From contig USPO01000111.1 in NCBI GenBank assembly GCA_900556575.1, forward strand, positions 1-5,900: a stretch of 5,900 bases of DNA. The letters are read 5' to 3'. Shown here piece by piece: positions 1 through 5,900 of this stretch. The position numbers and the translations under genes are program-made. Numbering within the stretch: position 1 is the first letter of the stretch; each line of letters starts with the position of its first letter. Source of the DNA: an uncultured Eubacteriales bacterium (lineage in GTDB: Bacteria; Bacillota; Clostridia; UBA1381). The notes beneath the pieces were generated by a model. It searched no databases. It had not been told where the DNA came from and saw only the letters and a list, made by a program, of their open reading frames with translations.

Positions 1-1
1 A

Positions 2-1861
2 GAAAAAGCAGTTGCTGCCCTTTCGGGTGCGATAGCATATCTTATTATGAATGCAACAATCGGTGCATTAATTGAAGCAAAAGGCGGAGTTGAGGCAATG
101 GCTGCAAATTCAACTACAAGTGTTTTAGGAATAACATCACTTCAGATGGGTGTTTTTGGAGGTATAGTTGTAGGTTTGGGTGTTGCGGCACTTCATAACA
201 GGTTTTATAAAATACAGCTTCCGCAGGTGCTTTCGTTCTTTGGCGGTACAAGATTTGTTCCTATAATATCATCACTTGTATATTTATTGGTGGGAATTGT
301 TATGTTCTTTGTATGGCCTGTGGTTCAGCTCGGAATTTCTAAGCTTGGAAATCTTGTTCTCCAATCGGGATATGCGGGAACATGGATTTACGGAATTATA
401 GAACGTGCATTAATTCCTTTCGGACTTCATCACGTATTCTATATGCCGTTTTGGCAGACTTCGCTCGGCGGTACAATGACAATAGACGGGAACGTTGTAC
501 AGGGAGCGCAGAACATATTCTTTGCACAGCTTGCTTCAAAGTCTACAACTGTATTTGATGTATCGGCAACGAGGTTTATGGCAGGTAAGTTCCCATTTAT
601 GATATTCGGACTTCCGGCAGCGGCGTTTGCAATGTATAGGGCGGCAAAACCGACAAAGAAAAAGGTAGTTGGAGGTCTTTTGCTTTCAGCGGCACTGACA
701 TCTATGATTACCGGTATTACCGAGCCTCTTGAATTTACGTTTTTATTTGTAGCACCGCTTATGTATGGTGTACATTGTGTATTGGCAGGATTGTCATATA
801 TGCTCATGCATATATTTAATGTTGGTGTGGGTATGACATTCTCCGGCGGTCTTATAGATATGACATTGTTCGGAATTTTACAGGGAAATGCAAAAACACA
901 TTGGATATGGATTGTAATTGTGGGATTGGTATATGCGGTTGTGTATTACCTTGTGTTCTATTTCATGATTACAAAGATGGATTTAAAAACTCCCGGACGA
1001 GAGTCAGACTCGGAAGAACCTAAGCTTTATCGCAGAAGTGATGTAGATGAGGCAAAGGCAGAGAAAGCATCGGGAGGAAAAGGAAAGAATACGATAAGTG
1101 CATTGATTTTAAAGGGACTCGGAGAAAAGTCGAATTTATCGGATCTTGACTGCTGTGCAACCCGTCTGAGAGTAACCGTAAAGGATGCGTCAAAGGTTGA
1201 TGACAGTATGCTAAAGGCAAGTGGCGCATCGGGTATAATTAAAAAGGGCAACGGTATTCAGGTTATTTATGGACCGCAGGTTGCTGTGATAAAATCAAAC
1301 CTCGAAGATTTTATTGACTCGCCTATGTCGGATGATTTAGACGATATTATTGGAGCGACAGAGCCTGCGAAGGAAGAAGAAAAGCCGGCAGAGGCAGATA
1401 CAGCATCAAAAGCTGTCAAGCTTGCGGCACACTTGACAGGAAATGTTATGAAGTTAGAAGATGTGGAGGATGATGTTTTCTCACAAAAGATTTTGGGAGA
1501 CGGTGCTGCAATTGAACCGGCAGTAGGAAAATTGTATTCACCGTGTGACGGTACAGTAGAAATGGTGTTTGATACTAAGCATGCCGTAAACCTGACTTCT
1601 GATGACGGAGCCGAAATACTTCTTCATATAGGAATTGATACTGTAAAGCTTGGTGGAAAGTACTATGAAGCACACGTTGAGGCGGGACAAAAGGTCAAGA
1701 AAGGTGATTTACTTGTTTCGTTCGATATTGATGCAATCAAAAAAGAAGGATATAAGGTAACAACACCGCTGATTATATGCAATGCAGATGTATACAGGAA
1801 AATAAAAACAGTTGCAGAAGGAAGTATTTCTGCAGGCAGCGCATTTATAGAAGCAAATTAA
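2..1861 (+). CDS. ptsG: PTS glucose-family EIICBA permease, 5'-truncated by window edge
   Basis: Membrane permease that imports a sugar (glucose, or possibly GlcNAc or an alpha-glucoside) while phosphorylating it. The reading frame is open to the left edge: 15 in-frame codons (EKAVAALSGAIAYLI) precede the ATG at 47, which lies inside a membrane helix, so the true start is outside the window. Domain order is EIIC, EIIB, EIIA. EIIC (to about 1000) has the ERALIPFGLHH motif from 401 and GITEPLEF at 713-736, then the DLKTPGRE end. EIIB (about 1090-1320) has CATRLR, with the phosphocysteine codon at 1154-1156. An acidic Ala/Glu/Pro linker follows (about 1330-1415). EIIA (about 1415-1840) has two histidines, at 1580-1582 and 1625-1627, 15 residues apart like His75/His90 of E. 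coli EIIA-Glc; the second (LLHIGID) is the phosphorylation site. From memory the EIIC core is very close to Bacillus PtsG, but substrate cannot be fixed from sequence alone. No defect is seen. Confidence 0.93.
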   Translation, partial: EKAVAALSGAIAYLIMNATIGALIEAKGGVEAMAANSTTSVLGITSLQMGVFGGIVVGLGVAALHNRFYKIQLPQVLSFFGGTRFVPIISSLVYLLVGIVMFFVWPVVQLGISKLGNLVLQSGYAGTWIYGIIERALIPFGLHHVFYMPFWQTSLGGTMTIDGNVVQGAQNIFFAQLASKSTTVFDVSATRFMAGKFPFMIFGLPAAAFAMYRAAKPTKKKVVGGLLLSAALTSMITGITEPLEFTFLFVAPLMYGVHCVLAGLSYMLMHIFNVGVGMTFSGGLIDMTLFGILQGNAKTHWIWIVIVGLVYAVVYYLVFYFMITKMDLKTPGRESDSEEPKLYRRSDVDEAKAEKASGGKGKNTISALILKGLGEKSNLSDLDCCATRLRVTVKDASKVDDSMLKASGASGIIKKGNGIQVIYGPQVAVIKSNLEDFIDSPMSDDLDDIIGATEPAKEEEKPAEADTASKAVKLAAHLTGNVMKLEDVEDDVFSQKILGDGAAIEPAVGKLYSPCDGTVEMVFDTKHAVNLTSDDGAEILLHIGIDTVKLGGKYYEAHVEAGQKVKKGDLLVSFDIDAIKKEGYKVTTPLIICNADVYRKIKTVAEGSISAGSAFIEAN

Positions 1862-1871
1862 TATACAGAAA

Positions 1872-1910
1872 GGGGCTGTTGCAAAACTCAAAGAGTTTTG
1901 TGACAGCCCC
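1872..1910. terminator. Strong hairpin between convergent genes, probable bidirectional terminator
   Basis: Arms 1872-1889 (GGGGCTGTTGCAAAACTC) and 1893-1910 (GAGTTTTGTGACAGCCCC) form an 18-bp stem around an AAA loop. In plus-strand RNA the whole stem pairs, with two adjacent G-U wobbles in the middle. In minus-strand RNA those become A-C mismatches. It starts 10 nt after the PTS stop and ends 12 nt before the stop of the response regulator on the other strand. There is no long U-tract: the plus side continues TATATAGC and the minus side TTTCTGTATATT, so the minus side has the better tail. Position and stem strength favour termination in both directions. Confidence 0.8.
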
Positions 1911-1922
1911 TATATAGCAACG

Positions 1923-2627
1923 CTATACATTGCTTAAATATCTTGTTACTGCATCATTAACCTTGTCTGCAAATTTGCGGCTTATAGGAAATGATGAGGC
2001 AGATTTAAGTGATATTTCTTTCCTGTGGGTATATTTTATCATGTATTCTAAATTTATGATATAGCTTTGATGTATACGTATAAAATATGGGTATTCCTTT
2101 AATGGGTCGTCAAAAAAACGAAGCGGTACCGGAACCTCATTTATACTTCCGTCACAACCGTGAATAACAGATGATTTTCCGTATCCTTCAATATATGAGA
2201 CTTTGGCAATAGGAACTACATATGTACTCTTGTTATAATTTATCGAAATAGAATATTTTTCTGCACTCTTTATACTTATTGTTAAAGCTCTTTTTAAATG
2301 CTCCAGGTTTATTGGCTTTGTCAAGAAGTAGGTATGAGGTACAGCATAAACGTCCATTAAAAAGTCCTGCTCAACAGATGTAAAGATTATTTCTGCTGAT
2401 TTATAATATTCTGAAACTTTTTTTGCTAATTCGATACCATTGGAAATACCAAGCATTATATCTATAATTACAATTTGATAGCTTTTATCCTCTGAAAAGC
2501 TATCGAAAAAAATATTTTCATTTGTAAATGTATCTATATGAAAATCTGTATCAATTACTTGAGCTATTTGTTCTGAAAGATTTTCCATAAAGGCTTTATC
2601 ATCATCTATTATAGCAATATTTATCAT
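1923..2627 (-). CDS. LytTR-family response regulator (AgrA/ComE type)
   Basis: Cytoplasmic DNA-binding response regulator, 234 aa, the expected length for the family. The receiver domain (about 1-120) has the acidic pocket D8/D9 in IAIIDDD, the phosphoacceptor Asp56 in IVIIDIML, T83/S84 and K104-P105 (FLTKP), so all phosphorylation residues are present. The C-terminal LytTR domain (about 130-232) includes YIEGYGKSS and the family signature FIRIHQSYIINLEY (182-195). It is the last gene of the minus-strand operon, 47 nt downstream of the sensor kinase that is its likely partner. The start is supported by the receiver domain beginning directly at MINIAIIDDD. The nearest Shine-Dalgarno (AAAGGGG, 2643-2649) is 15 nt from the ATG, longer than usual. 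LytTR proteins bind pairs of short direct repeats; the target here is unknown. Confidence 0.93.
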   Translation of the reverse strand: MINIAIIDDDKAFMENLSEQIAQVIDTDFHIDTFTNENIFFDSFSEDKSYQIVIIDIMLGISNGIELAKKVSEYYKSAEIIFTSVEQDFLMDVYAVPHTYFLTKPINLEHLKRALTISIKSAEKYSISINYNKSTYVVPIAKVSYIEGYGKSSVIHGCDGSINEVPVPLRFFDDPLKEYPYFIRIHQSYIINLEYMIKYTHRKEISLKSASSFPISRKFADKVNDAVTRYLSNV

Positions 2628-2642
2628 ATTTTAAATGTTTAA

Positions 2643-2649
2643 CCCCTTT
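2643..2649 (-). promoter_or_regulatory. Ribosome binding site of the response regulator, long spacing
   Basis: AAAGGGG on the minus strand, 15 nt before the ATG that ends at 2627. No alternative ATG, GTG or TTG in frame lies nearer. Just upstream, ACTGC (2651-2655) and GCAGT (2667-2671) could form a weak 5-bp hairpin with an 11-nt loop, between the kinase stop codon and this site. It is too weak to call a terminator. Confidence 0.55.
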
Positions 2650-2674
2650 CACTGCTTAATATTTTGGCAGTAAT

Positions 2675-3967
2675 TTAACTAACACTTACAGGAATGTTTA
2701 TCATTACCGAAAACTTATTGTTTTTATTATACTCTAAAATACAGTTTCCGTCAAGTGTATCCGTAATGCTTTTTATAATTTTTATTCCATATCCATGATT
2801 TTCTTTATCGGTTTTATGAGTTTCTAACGAATATACATTTTTATCTGTATCATTCACACATACGATAACAATCTGACCGACACGAAGAAACATCTTGAAG
2901 TCAATATTTCCTTTTCGAGGTGTATTTTCTAAAGCATTCTGCAATATGTTTGAAAGCAAGCTGCATAAGTAGATATCGTCTATATTAAGGTTTTCCGGAA
3001 TACTTATACTAATATTTAGGTTGACATTACGAGATTTTGCCATGTTATATTTACTTGCTGCAATTACGTTTATTGCGGTATTATGACAAAAAACAAGACC
3101 GCTTATATCATTCATATCTTTTTGAATTGAAGATATGTAGGAATCAAGCTTATCAGTTTCTCCGCTTTTAACAAGTGTATCTATTACAAGTAAGTGGTCC
3201 TTAAAGTCGTGGCGTAGCTTACGGAATTCAAAATAGTTATTCTGCATAGTGGCAAGTTGTTCCTTAAAGTGTTTGTAATCATCCTCTTTTTGTGTGGCTA
3301 TTATTTCTTCTTTGTGCAGCTTTTGTGTGGCTCTGAAAGCCATAAAAATACAAAAGGTAGAAATTATAGCGGCGGTTGCTATTATAAACAAGGTGTGTCC
3401 GATGCTGTCATTGTACTTTGACAAGGTATATATCAGGTAGATACATATTGAATAGTACATGAGCATAGCACCTATAAAGTAGTATGATATTTTGAGGGCA
3501 TATGTAAGCTTTCGGCTTATTAGCTTCATAATCAGAAAGGCGATAGAATATTGGGATAATATAACAATAATTCTTAATATATTCAAAATTACACCGTCAA
3601 CCTGAGAAAAAATTGTTATATCCATACCAATAAGTTTAAATATAATCATTATAATAACAGAGACAAGAGCATTGCAGAAAAACATTACACCAACGCACAT
3701 GGCTTTGTAGGAAAATTTATCTTTAAAACATATTGTACTGAAAATAACAGTTAAGAATATAGACAGAAAAGCCCTCAGGTCGGCGGCCTGAGAAAAATTA
3801 TGTCTGAAAATGGTTGAATATATTACCGCATAAACAGCATAAAATGCAGCAAATAGATATTTATTATACTTTGGGGTGCATAGATGATTCATGTAAAAAT
3901 TTAATGCGAGAATTTCTATTGCCTGCATAAAAATTGTCAAAGGTAGATTTTGAAGTGTTATTTCCAT
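2675..3967 (-). CDS. AgrC/ComD-type membrane sensor histidine kinase (GHKL, HATPase_c_5)
   Basis: Membrane receptor kinase of 430 aa, typical of the AgrC class. The N-terminal half (about 5-212) is hydrophobic, with about six or seven predicted membrane helices and no large extracellular domain, as in peptide-sensing kinases. A charged, probably coiled-coil linker (about 212-248) leads to the H-box LRHDFKDHL with phosphoacceptor His253. The ATPase domain has an N-box, SNILQNALENTP (339-350; key Asn344), and a G-box, NHGYGIKII (390-398). All catalytic motifs are present. It starts 18 nt after the stop of the MocR-like gene, with AAAGGA (3976-3981) 8 nt before the ATG, and is followed by its likely partner response regulator. 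AgrC-class kinases usually sense a cyclic or linear peptide, but no agrB, agrD or other peptide gene is visible in the window, so the ligand is unknown. Confidence 0.92.
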   Translation of the reverse strand: MEITLQNLPLTIFMQAIEILALNFYMNHLCTPKYNKYLFAAFYAVYAVIYSTIFRHNFSQAADLRAFLSIFLTVIFSTICFKDKFSYKAMCVGVMFFCNALVSVIIMIIFKLIGMDITIFSQVDGVILNILRIIVILSQYSIAFLIMKLISRKLTYALKISYYFIGAMLMYYSICIYLIYTLSKYNDSIGHTLFIIATAAIISTFCIFMAFRATQKLHKEEIIATQKEDDYKHFKEQLATMQNNYFEFRKLRHDFKDHLLVIDTLVKSGETDKLDSYISSIQKDMNDISGLVFCHNTAINVIAASKYNMAKSRNVNLNISISIPENLNIDDIYLCSLLSNILQNALENTPRKGNIDFKMFLRVGQIVIVCVNDTDKNVYSLETHKTDKENHGYGIKIIKSITDTLDGNCILEYNKNNKFSVMINIPVSVS

Positions 3968-3985
3968 TGTGTGAATCCTTTCGTG

Positions 3986-5308
3986 TTATATATTTTCTTT
4001 AAGTAGCCTAAGTCCTCTGCTTATGTCGCGGACAGATAAATCACCTATTCCGAGGATAAGCGGGTCGTTTTCAAGAGGGGAGGTGTACTTATTTATGTTG
4101 TATGAATTTAGCGACAGCAATTTTATTCCGATACTTTTTGCCGTTTGCTTTATTTGGGCGGTGTTTCCGTTTATTGAAACGGTTATATAGGTACCTCCGT
4201 TTGATGAAATGACAGCTGATTCATGTAGAATTTCTGTTATTCTGTATGCAAGATACAATTTTTTTTCCGAATAAATTCTGCGCATTTGCCGGCAGTGCTT
4301 GGTATAATAACCTTTATCAATAAATTCAGCAAGAACCAGCTGCTCGAGTTTTGAGGAAAGTGCGTAATAATAGGTGTGAAAGTTTTTCCATTTATCCATT
4401 AGTTCATAAGGCAGTACCATATATGATGTTCGTATTGCCGGACCAATAGAACGGGAAAATGAACCCAAATATATTACTCGTTTCTTTGTATCAAGAGAAT
4501 ACAGAGGTGTACCTGTTTTTGAGCACAGTTCTGAGTCTGAACCGATTTCTATTATATAGCCATTATAAGAATTTAAAAGTTCGGCACGTTCATTGTCATT
4601 CAGCATTGTCCCTCGCGGAAATCGTGAGTCAGCATCAATTATAAATATATCACTGTTGCTCCTAAGCAATTCATCCAAATTAAGATTTCCTGCGTTTGGC
4701 GGCAGTATAGATATATTTTTTCCATCTTCATATAATGCTGTATATAGCCGTCCGTCACATGGATTTTCAATTACAAAGCGGCTGTTTTGCATCATGGAGG
4801 CAAAGGCACGAAGCTGATATTCTTGTCCGGCGCCTATTATAATTTGTTCCGGCGAGCATTTTATACTTCTGAATGAGTACAGATATTTTGAAATCGCCAT
4901 GCGAAGCTCAGTTTCACCGCCTTTTTCTATATATGAAAATATATCCTTGCCGTCATTATAAGATATATTTTTGACAATTCTTGCATATGCTCCACGGTTA
5001 ATGTGCGACGTGTCAATGCCGTTGGGACTGAATACTATACTTTCCGGAGCATTTTGTTCCCAGGGTGTATTTGATGTTGAGGCTTTTTTATATGTAACTA
5101 TATAGCCTTGGCGTGGGATAGCCTTGGCATATCCTGTGTCTGCAAGCATTTTATATGCACTGTCAACAGTGTTTTGCGATAAATTACTCTTTTCCGCCAT
5201 GTCACGCCGTGACGGGAGCTTAAAGCCGTTGGGGAAATGACCGGAAATAATTTCAGCAGTAAGACGATCATACAGCTGTATATATAGAGGCTGCTTTTTA
5301 TCCTGCAT
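3986..5308 (-). CDS. MocR/GntR-family regulator with degenerate (PLP-site-less) aminotransferase domain
   Basis: Probable transcription regulator, 440 aa, close to the usual MocR size. Residues about 5-75 are a GntR winged helix with canonical LPSRRDMA (31-38), SQNTVDSAYKML (44-55) and a GY...RQGYIV wing. A linker (about 75-115) leads to an aminotransferase class I fold domain with recognisable landmarks: GGETELRMAI, IIIGAGQEYQL, VIENP, RFPRG, and GSFSRSIGPAIR at 282-293. Compared with GabR (recalled from memory), the PLP Schiff-base Lys is Arg286, the cofactor Asp and Tyr of the EDDYDSE motif are Ile255 and Ser257, and the C-terminal substrate Arg is Asp423. S285 and R293, which correspond to phosphate-binding positions, remain. 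The frame is intact, so this is a diverged protein and not a pseudogene. The start has AAGGAAG (5318-5324) 9 nt upstream. It is the first gene of an operon with the kinase and response regulator; family members are commonly autoregulatory. Its ligand and targets are unknown. Confidence 0.9.
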   Translation of the reverse strand: MQDKKQPLYIQLYDRLTAEIISGHFPNGFKLPSRRDMAEKSNLSQNTVDSAYKMLADTGYAKAIPRQGYIVTYKKASTSNTPWEQNAPESIVFSPNGIDTSHINRGAYARIVKNISYNDGKDIFSYIEKGGETELRMAISKYLYSFRSIKCSPEQIIIGAGQEYQLRAFASMMQNSRFVIENPCDGRLYTALYEDGKNISILPPNAGNLNLDELLRSNSDIFIIDADSRFPRGTMLNDNERAELLNSYNGYIIEIGSDSELCSKTGTPLYSLDTKKRVIYLGSFSRSIGPAIRTSYMVLPYELMDKWKNFHTYYYALSSKLEQLVLAEFIDKGYYTKHCRQMRRIYSEKKLYLAYRITEILHESAVISSNGGTYITVSINGNTAQIKQTAKSIGIKLLSLNSYNINKYTSPLENDPLILGIGDLSVRDISRGLRLLKENI

Positions 5309-5332
5309 AGAGTTTCACTTCCTTGTTTTTGT

Positions 5333-5361
5333 ATTATATTACTATTTTAACATAAATTCAA
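5333..5361 (-). promoter_or_regulatory. Sigma-70-type promoter of the MocR-kinase-regulator operon
   Basis: On the minus strand, TTGAAT (5356-5361) and TATAAT (5333-5338) are separated by exactly 17 nt. The predicted start is near 5326, which puts the ribosome binding site at 5318-5324 almost at the 5' end and gives a leader of only about 18 nt. No competing promoter is seen at the two inner gene junctions. Confidence 0.72.
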
Positions 5362-5392
5362 AAAAAATCAAGTATATAAATAAATAATTCCT

Positions 5393-5408
5393 TATTACAT
5401 TATTACAT
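5393..5408. repeat. Tandem 8-bp direct repeat TATTACAT x2 in the divergent control region
   Basis: TATTACAT occurs twice back to back (5393-5400 and 5401-5408), roughly midway between the two divergent promoters. The core TATTAC recurs in the same orientation at 5337-5342, overlapping the -10 of the minus-strand promoter. MocR-type regulators usually bind direct repeats near their own promoter, so this is a candidate operator. The region is AT-rich and TATTAC also occurs by chance inside the coding regions, so the assignment is tentative. Confidence 0.35.
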
Positions 5409-5433
5409 TTATATTAAAAGACGGTGTCGGCGG

Positions 5434-5462
5434 TTGTAAGTTAAGGAAAAATATGATATAAT
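5434..5462 (+). promoter_or_regulatory. Sigma-70-type promoter of the DUF975 gene
   Basis: TTGTAA (5434-5439) and TATAAT (5457-5462) are separated by 17 nt, with a predicted start near 5469. This leaves a leader of about 47 nt before the ATG at 5516. A short inverted repeat, ATAAC-N9-GTTAT (5461-5479), spans the predicted start site and could be an operator, but it has only 5-bp arms. Confidence 0.7.
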
Positions 5463-5515
5463 AACTGTATATATGTTATATATAAATACACTATTGGAAG
5501 GAGGATATAATTAAC

Positions 5516-5900
5516 ATGAAGAAATCAATATCAGATTATCGTGCATTGGCTCGTATGACAATGAAAGGGCATTACGGAGTTCTTTTACTGGCAGTTATTA
5601 TACAGATTTTTATTCAAAGTGCGGTTTCTCAAATATTTACGGCACTGGTATCAGGGCAGCAGTCTGCAATCATGATAGGAATTTATTGTTTGCTTGAAAT
5701 AATGGTTTCACTTATCATACTGGCACCAATAAATATAGGATTAAACGGATTTTTTGTTAAAGCTATTTCGGGTGATTATGATGTGAAAAATATATTTCAT
5801 CCATTTAAACACAACTTAAGCAATGTAATAAGGGTTAATTTTCTTATGCAGTTAAAGCTTTTCCTATGGTATCTCATTCCCTGGATTATCGGAATGGCAG
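5516..5900 (+). CDS. DUF975 integral membrane protein, 3'-truncated by window edge
   Basis: An open frame of 128 complete codons that runs off the right edge. The start is well supported by AAGGAGG (5498-5504), 11 nt before the ATG. The protein opens with MKKSISDYRALARMTMKGHY, the short amphipathic segment with conserved Arg-Ala and Gly-Tyr typical of DUF975 (PF06161). Membrane segments follow at about 21-45, 53-75 and 113-128. Between them lie GLNGFF, a short charged loop with DVKNIFHPF, and a LWYLIPWIIG stretch, all matching the usual DUF975 pattern. The family has no established biochemical function. The gene is divergent from the MocR-like operon and shares its 207-nt control region, so it may be regulated with it. 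Family assignment is from pattern recognition; the C-terminal part is not visible. Confidence 0.8.
   Translation, partial: MKKSISDYRALARMTMKGHYGVLLLAVIIQIFIQSAVSQIFTALVSGQQSAIMIGIYCLLEIMVSLIILAPINIGLNGFFVKAISGDYDVKNIFHPFKHNLSNVIRVNFLMQLKLFLWYLIPWIIGMA

Noticed and set aside
47..49. ATG at 47 as the start of the PTS gene
   Set aside because: The frame is open to the window edge, and the 15 upstream codons continue a hydrophobic EIIC segment. Starting at 47 would cut off the beginning of EIIC, and no ribosome binding site precedes it.
439..807. 122-aa minus-strand open frame
   Set aside because: Antisense shadow of the conserved EIIC region, with no recognisable domain and no ribosome binding site.
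1020..1251. Two overlapping minus-strand frames opposite EIIB
   Set aside because: Both are shadows of a clearly coding plus-strand domain.
1709..1891. 60-aa cysteine-rich minus-strand frame overlapping the hairpin, a possible signal peptide for the kinase
   Set aside because: It starts with TTG inside the terminator stem, has no ribosome binding site, and is wholly antisense to the conserved EIIA domain. The Cys residues are a by-product of the antisense frame.
4459..4817. Two plus-strand frames inside the MocR-like gene
   Set aside because: They lie antisense to the conserved aminotransferase-fold domain and have no coding features of their own.
3986..5308. Reading the MocR-like gene as an active aminotransferase or as a pseudogene
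   Set aside because: It has an N-terminal GntR DNA-binding domain and lacks the catalytic Lys, so it is not an enzyme. The full-length open frame with conserved fold motifs and a good promoter and ribosome binding site argues against a pseudogene.
5437..5445. TAAGTTAAG, a match to the LytTR direct-repeat half-site in the DUF975 promoter spacer
   Set aside because: LytTR sites need a second copy 12-13 bp away, and none is seen at either flank. A single 9-mer in AT-rich DNA is expected by chance.

Overview
The window looks like chromosomal DNA from a low-GC anaerobic member of the Bacillota (Clostridia-like). The evidence is AT-rich coding with heavy use of ATA, AAA and TTA codons, strong AGGAGG-type ribosome binding sites, a glucose-family PTS permease in C-B-A domain order, an AgrC/AgrA-type two-component pair, and a DUF975 membrane protein. 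No rRNA, tRNA, CRISPR array, transposase or phage gene was seen.

Layout, left to right. (1) Positions 2-1861 (+) hold the 3' part of a glucose-family PTS EIICBA permease; its start lies left of the window. (2) Positions 1862-1922 are a convergent spacer filled by a strong hairpin, probably a bidirectional terminator. (3) Positions 1923-5308 (-) form an apparent three-gene operon. Read in its own direction it encodes a MocR/GntR-like regulator with an aminotransferase-fold domain, then an AgrC/ComD-type sensor kinase (18-nt gap), then a LytTR response regulator (47-nt gap). A good promoter (TTGAAT-17-TATAAT on the minus strand) sits just ahead of the first gene. (4) Positions 5309-5515 are a 207-nt divergent control region with one promoter in each direction and a tandem 8-bp repeat between them. 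(5) Positions 5516-5900 (+) hold the N-terminal part of a DUF975 integral membrane protein that runs off the right edge.

The most notable feature is the MocR-like protein. Its DNA-binding domain looks intact. The residues that hold PLP and the amino-acid substrate in this fold are replaced: the Schiff-base Lys is Arg286 (codon CGT), the Asp/Tyr cofactor pair is Ile255/Ser257, and the C-terminal substrate Arg is Asp423. The phosphate-binding part (S285, R293) appears kept. It therefore looks like a regulator built on a pseudo-aminotransferase that cannot form the usual PLP aldimine, and it is co-transcribed with a quorum-sensing-type two-component system that has no visible peptide gene. What the three proteins control is not shown by the sequence. 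The divergent DUF975 gene and the operon itself are the nearest candidate targets. The PTS gene is convergent and separated by the terminator, so no functional link is implied.
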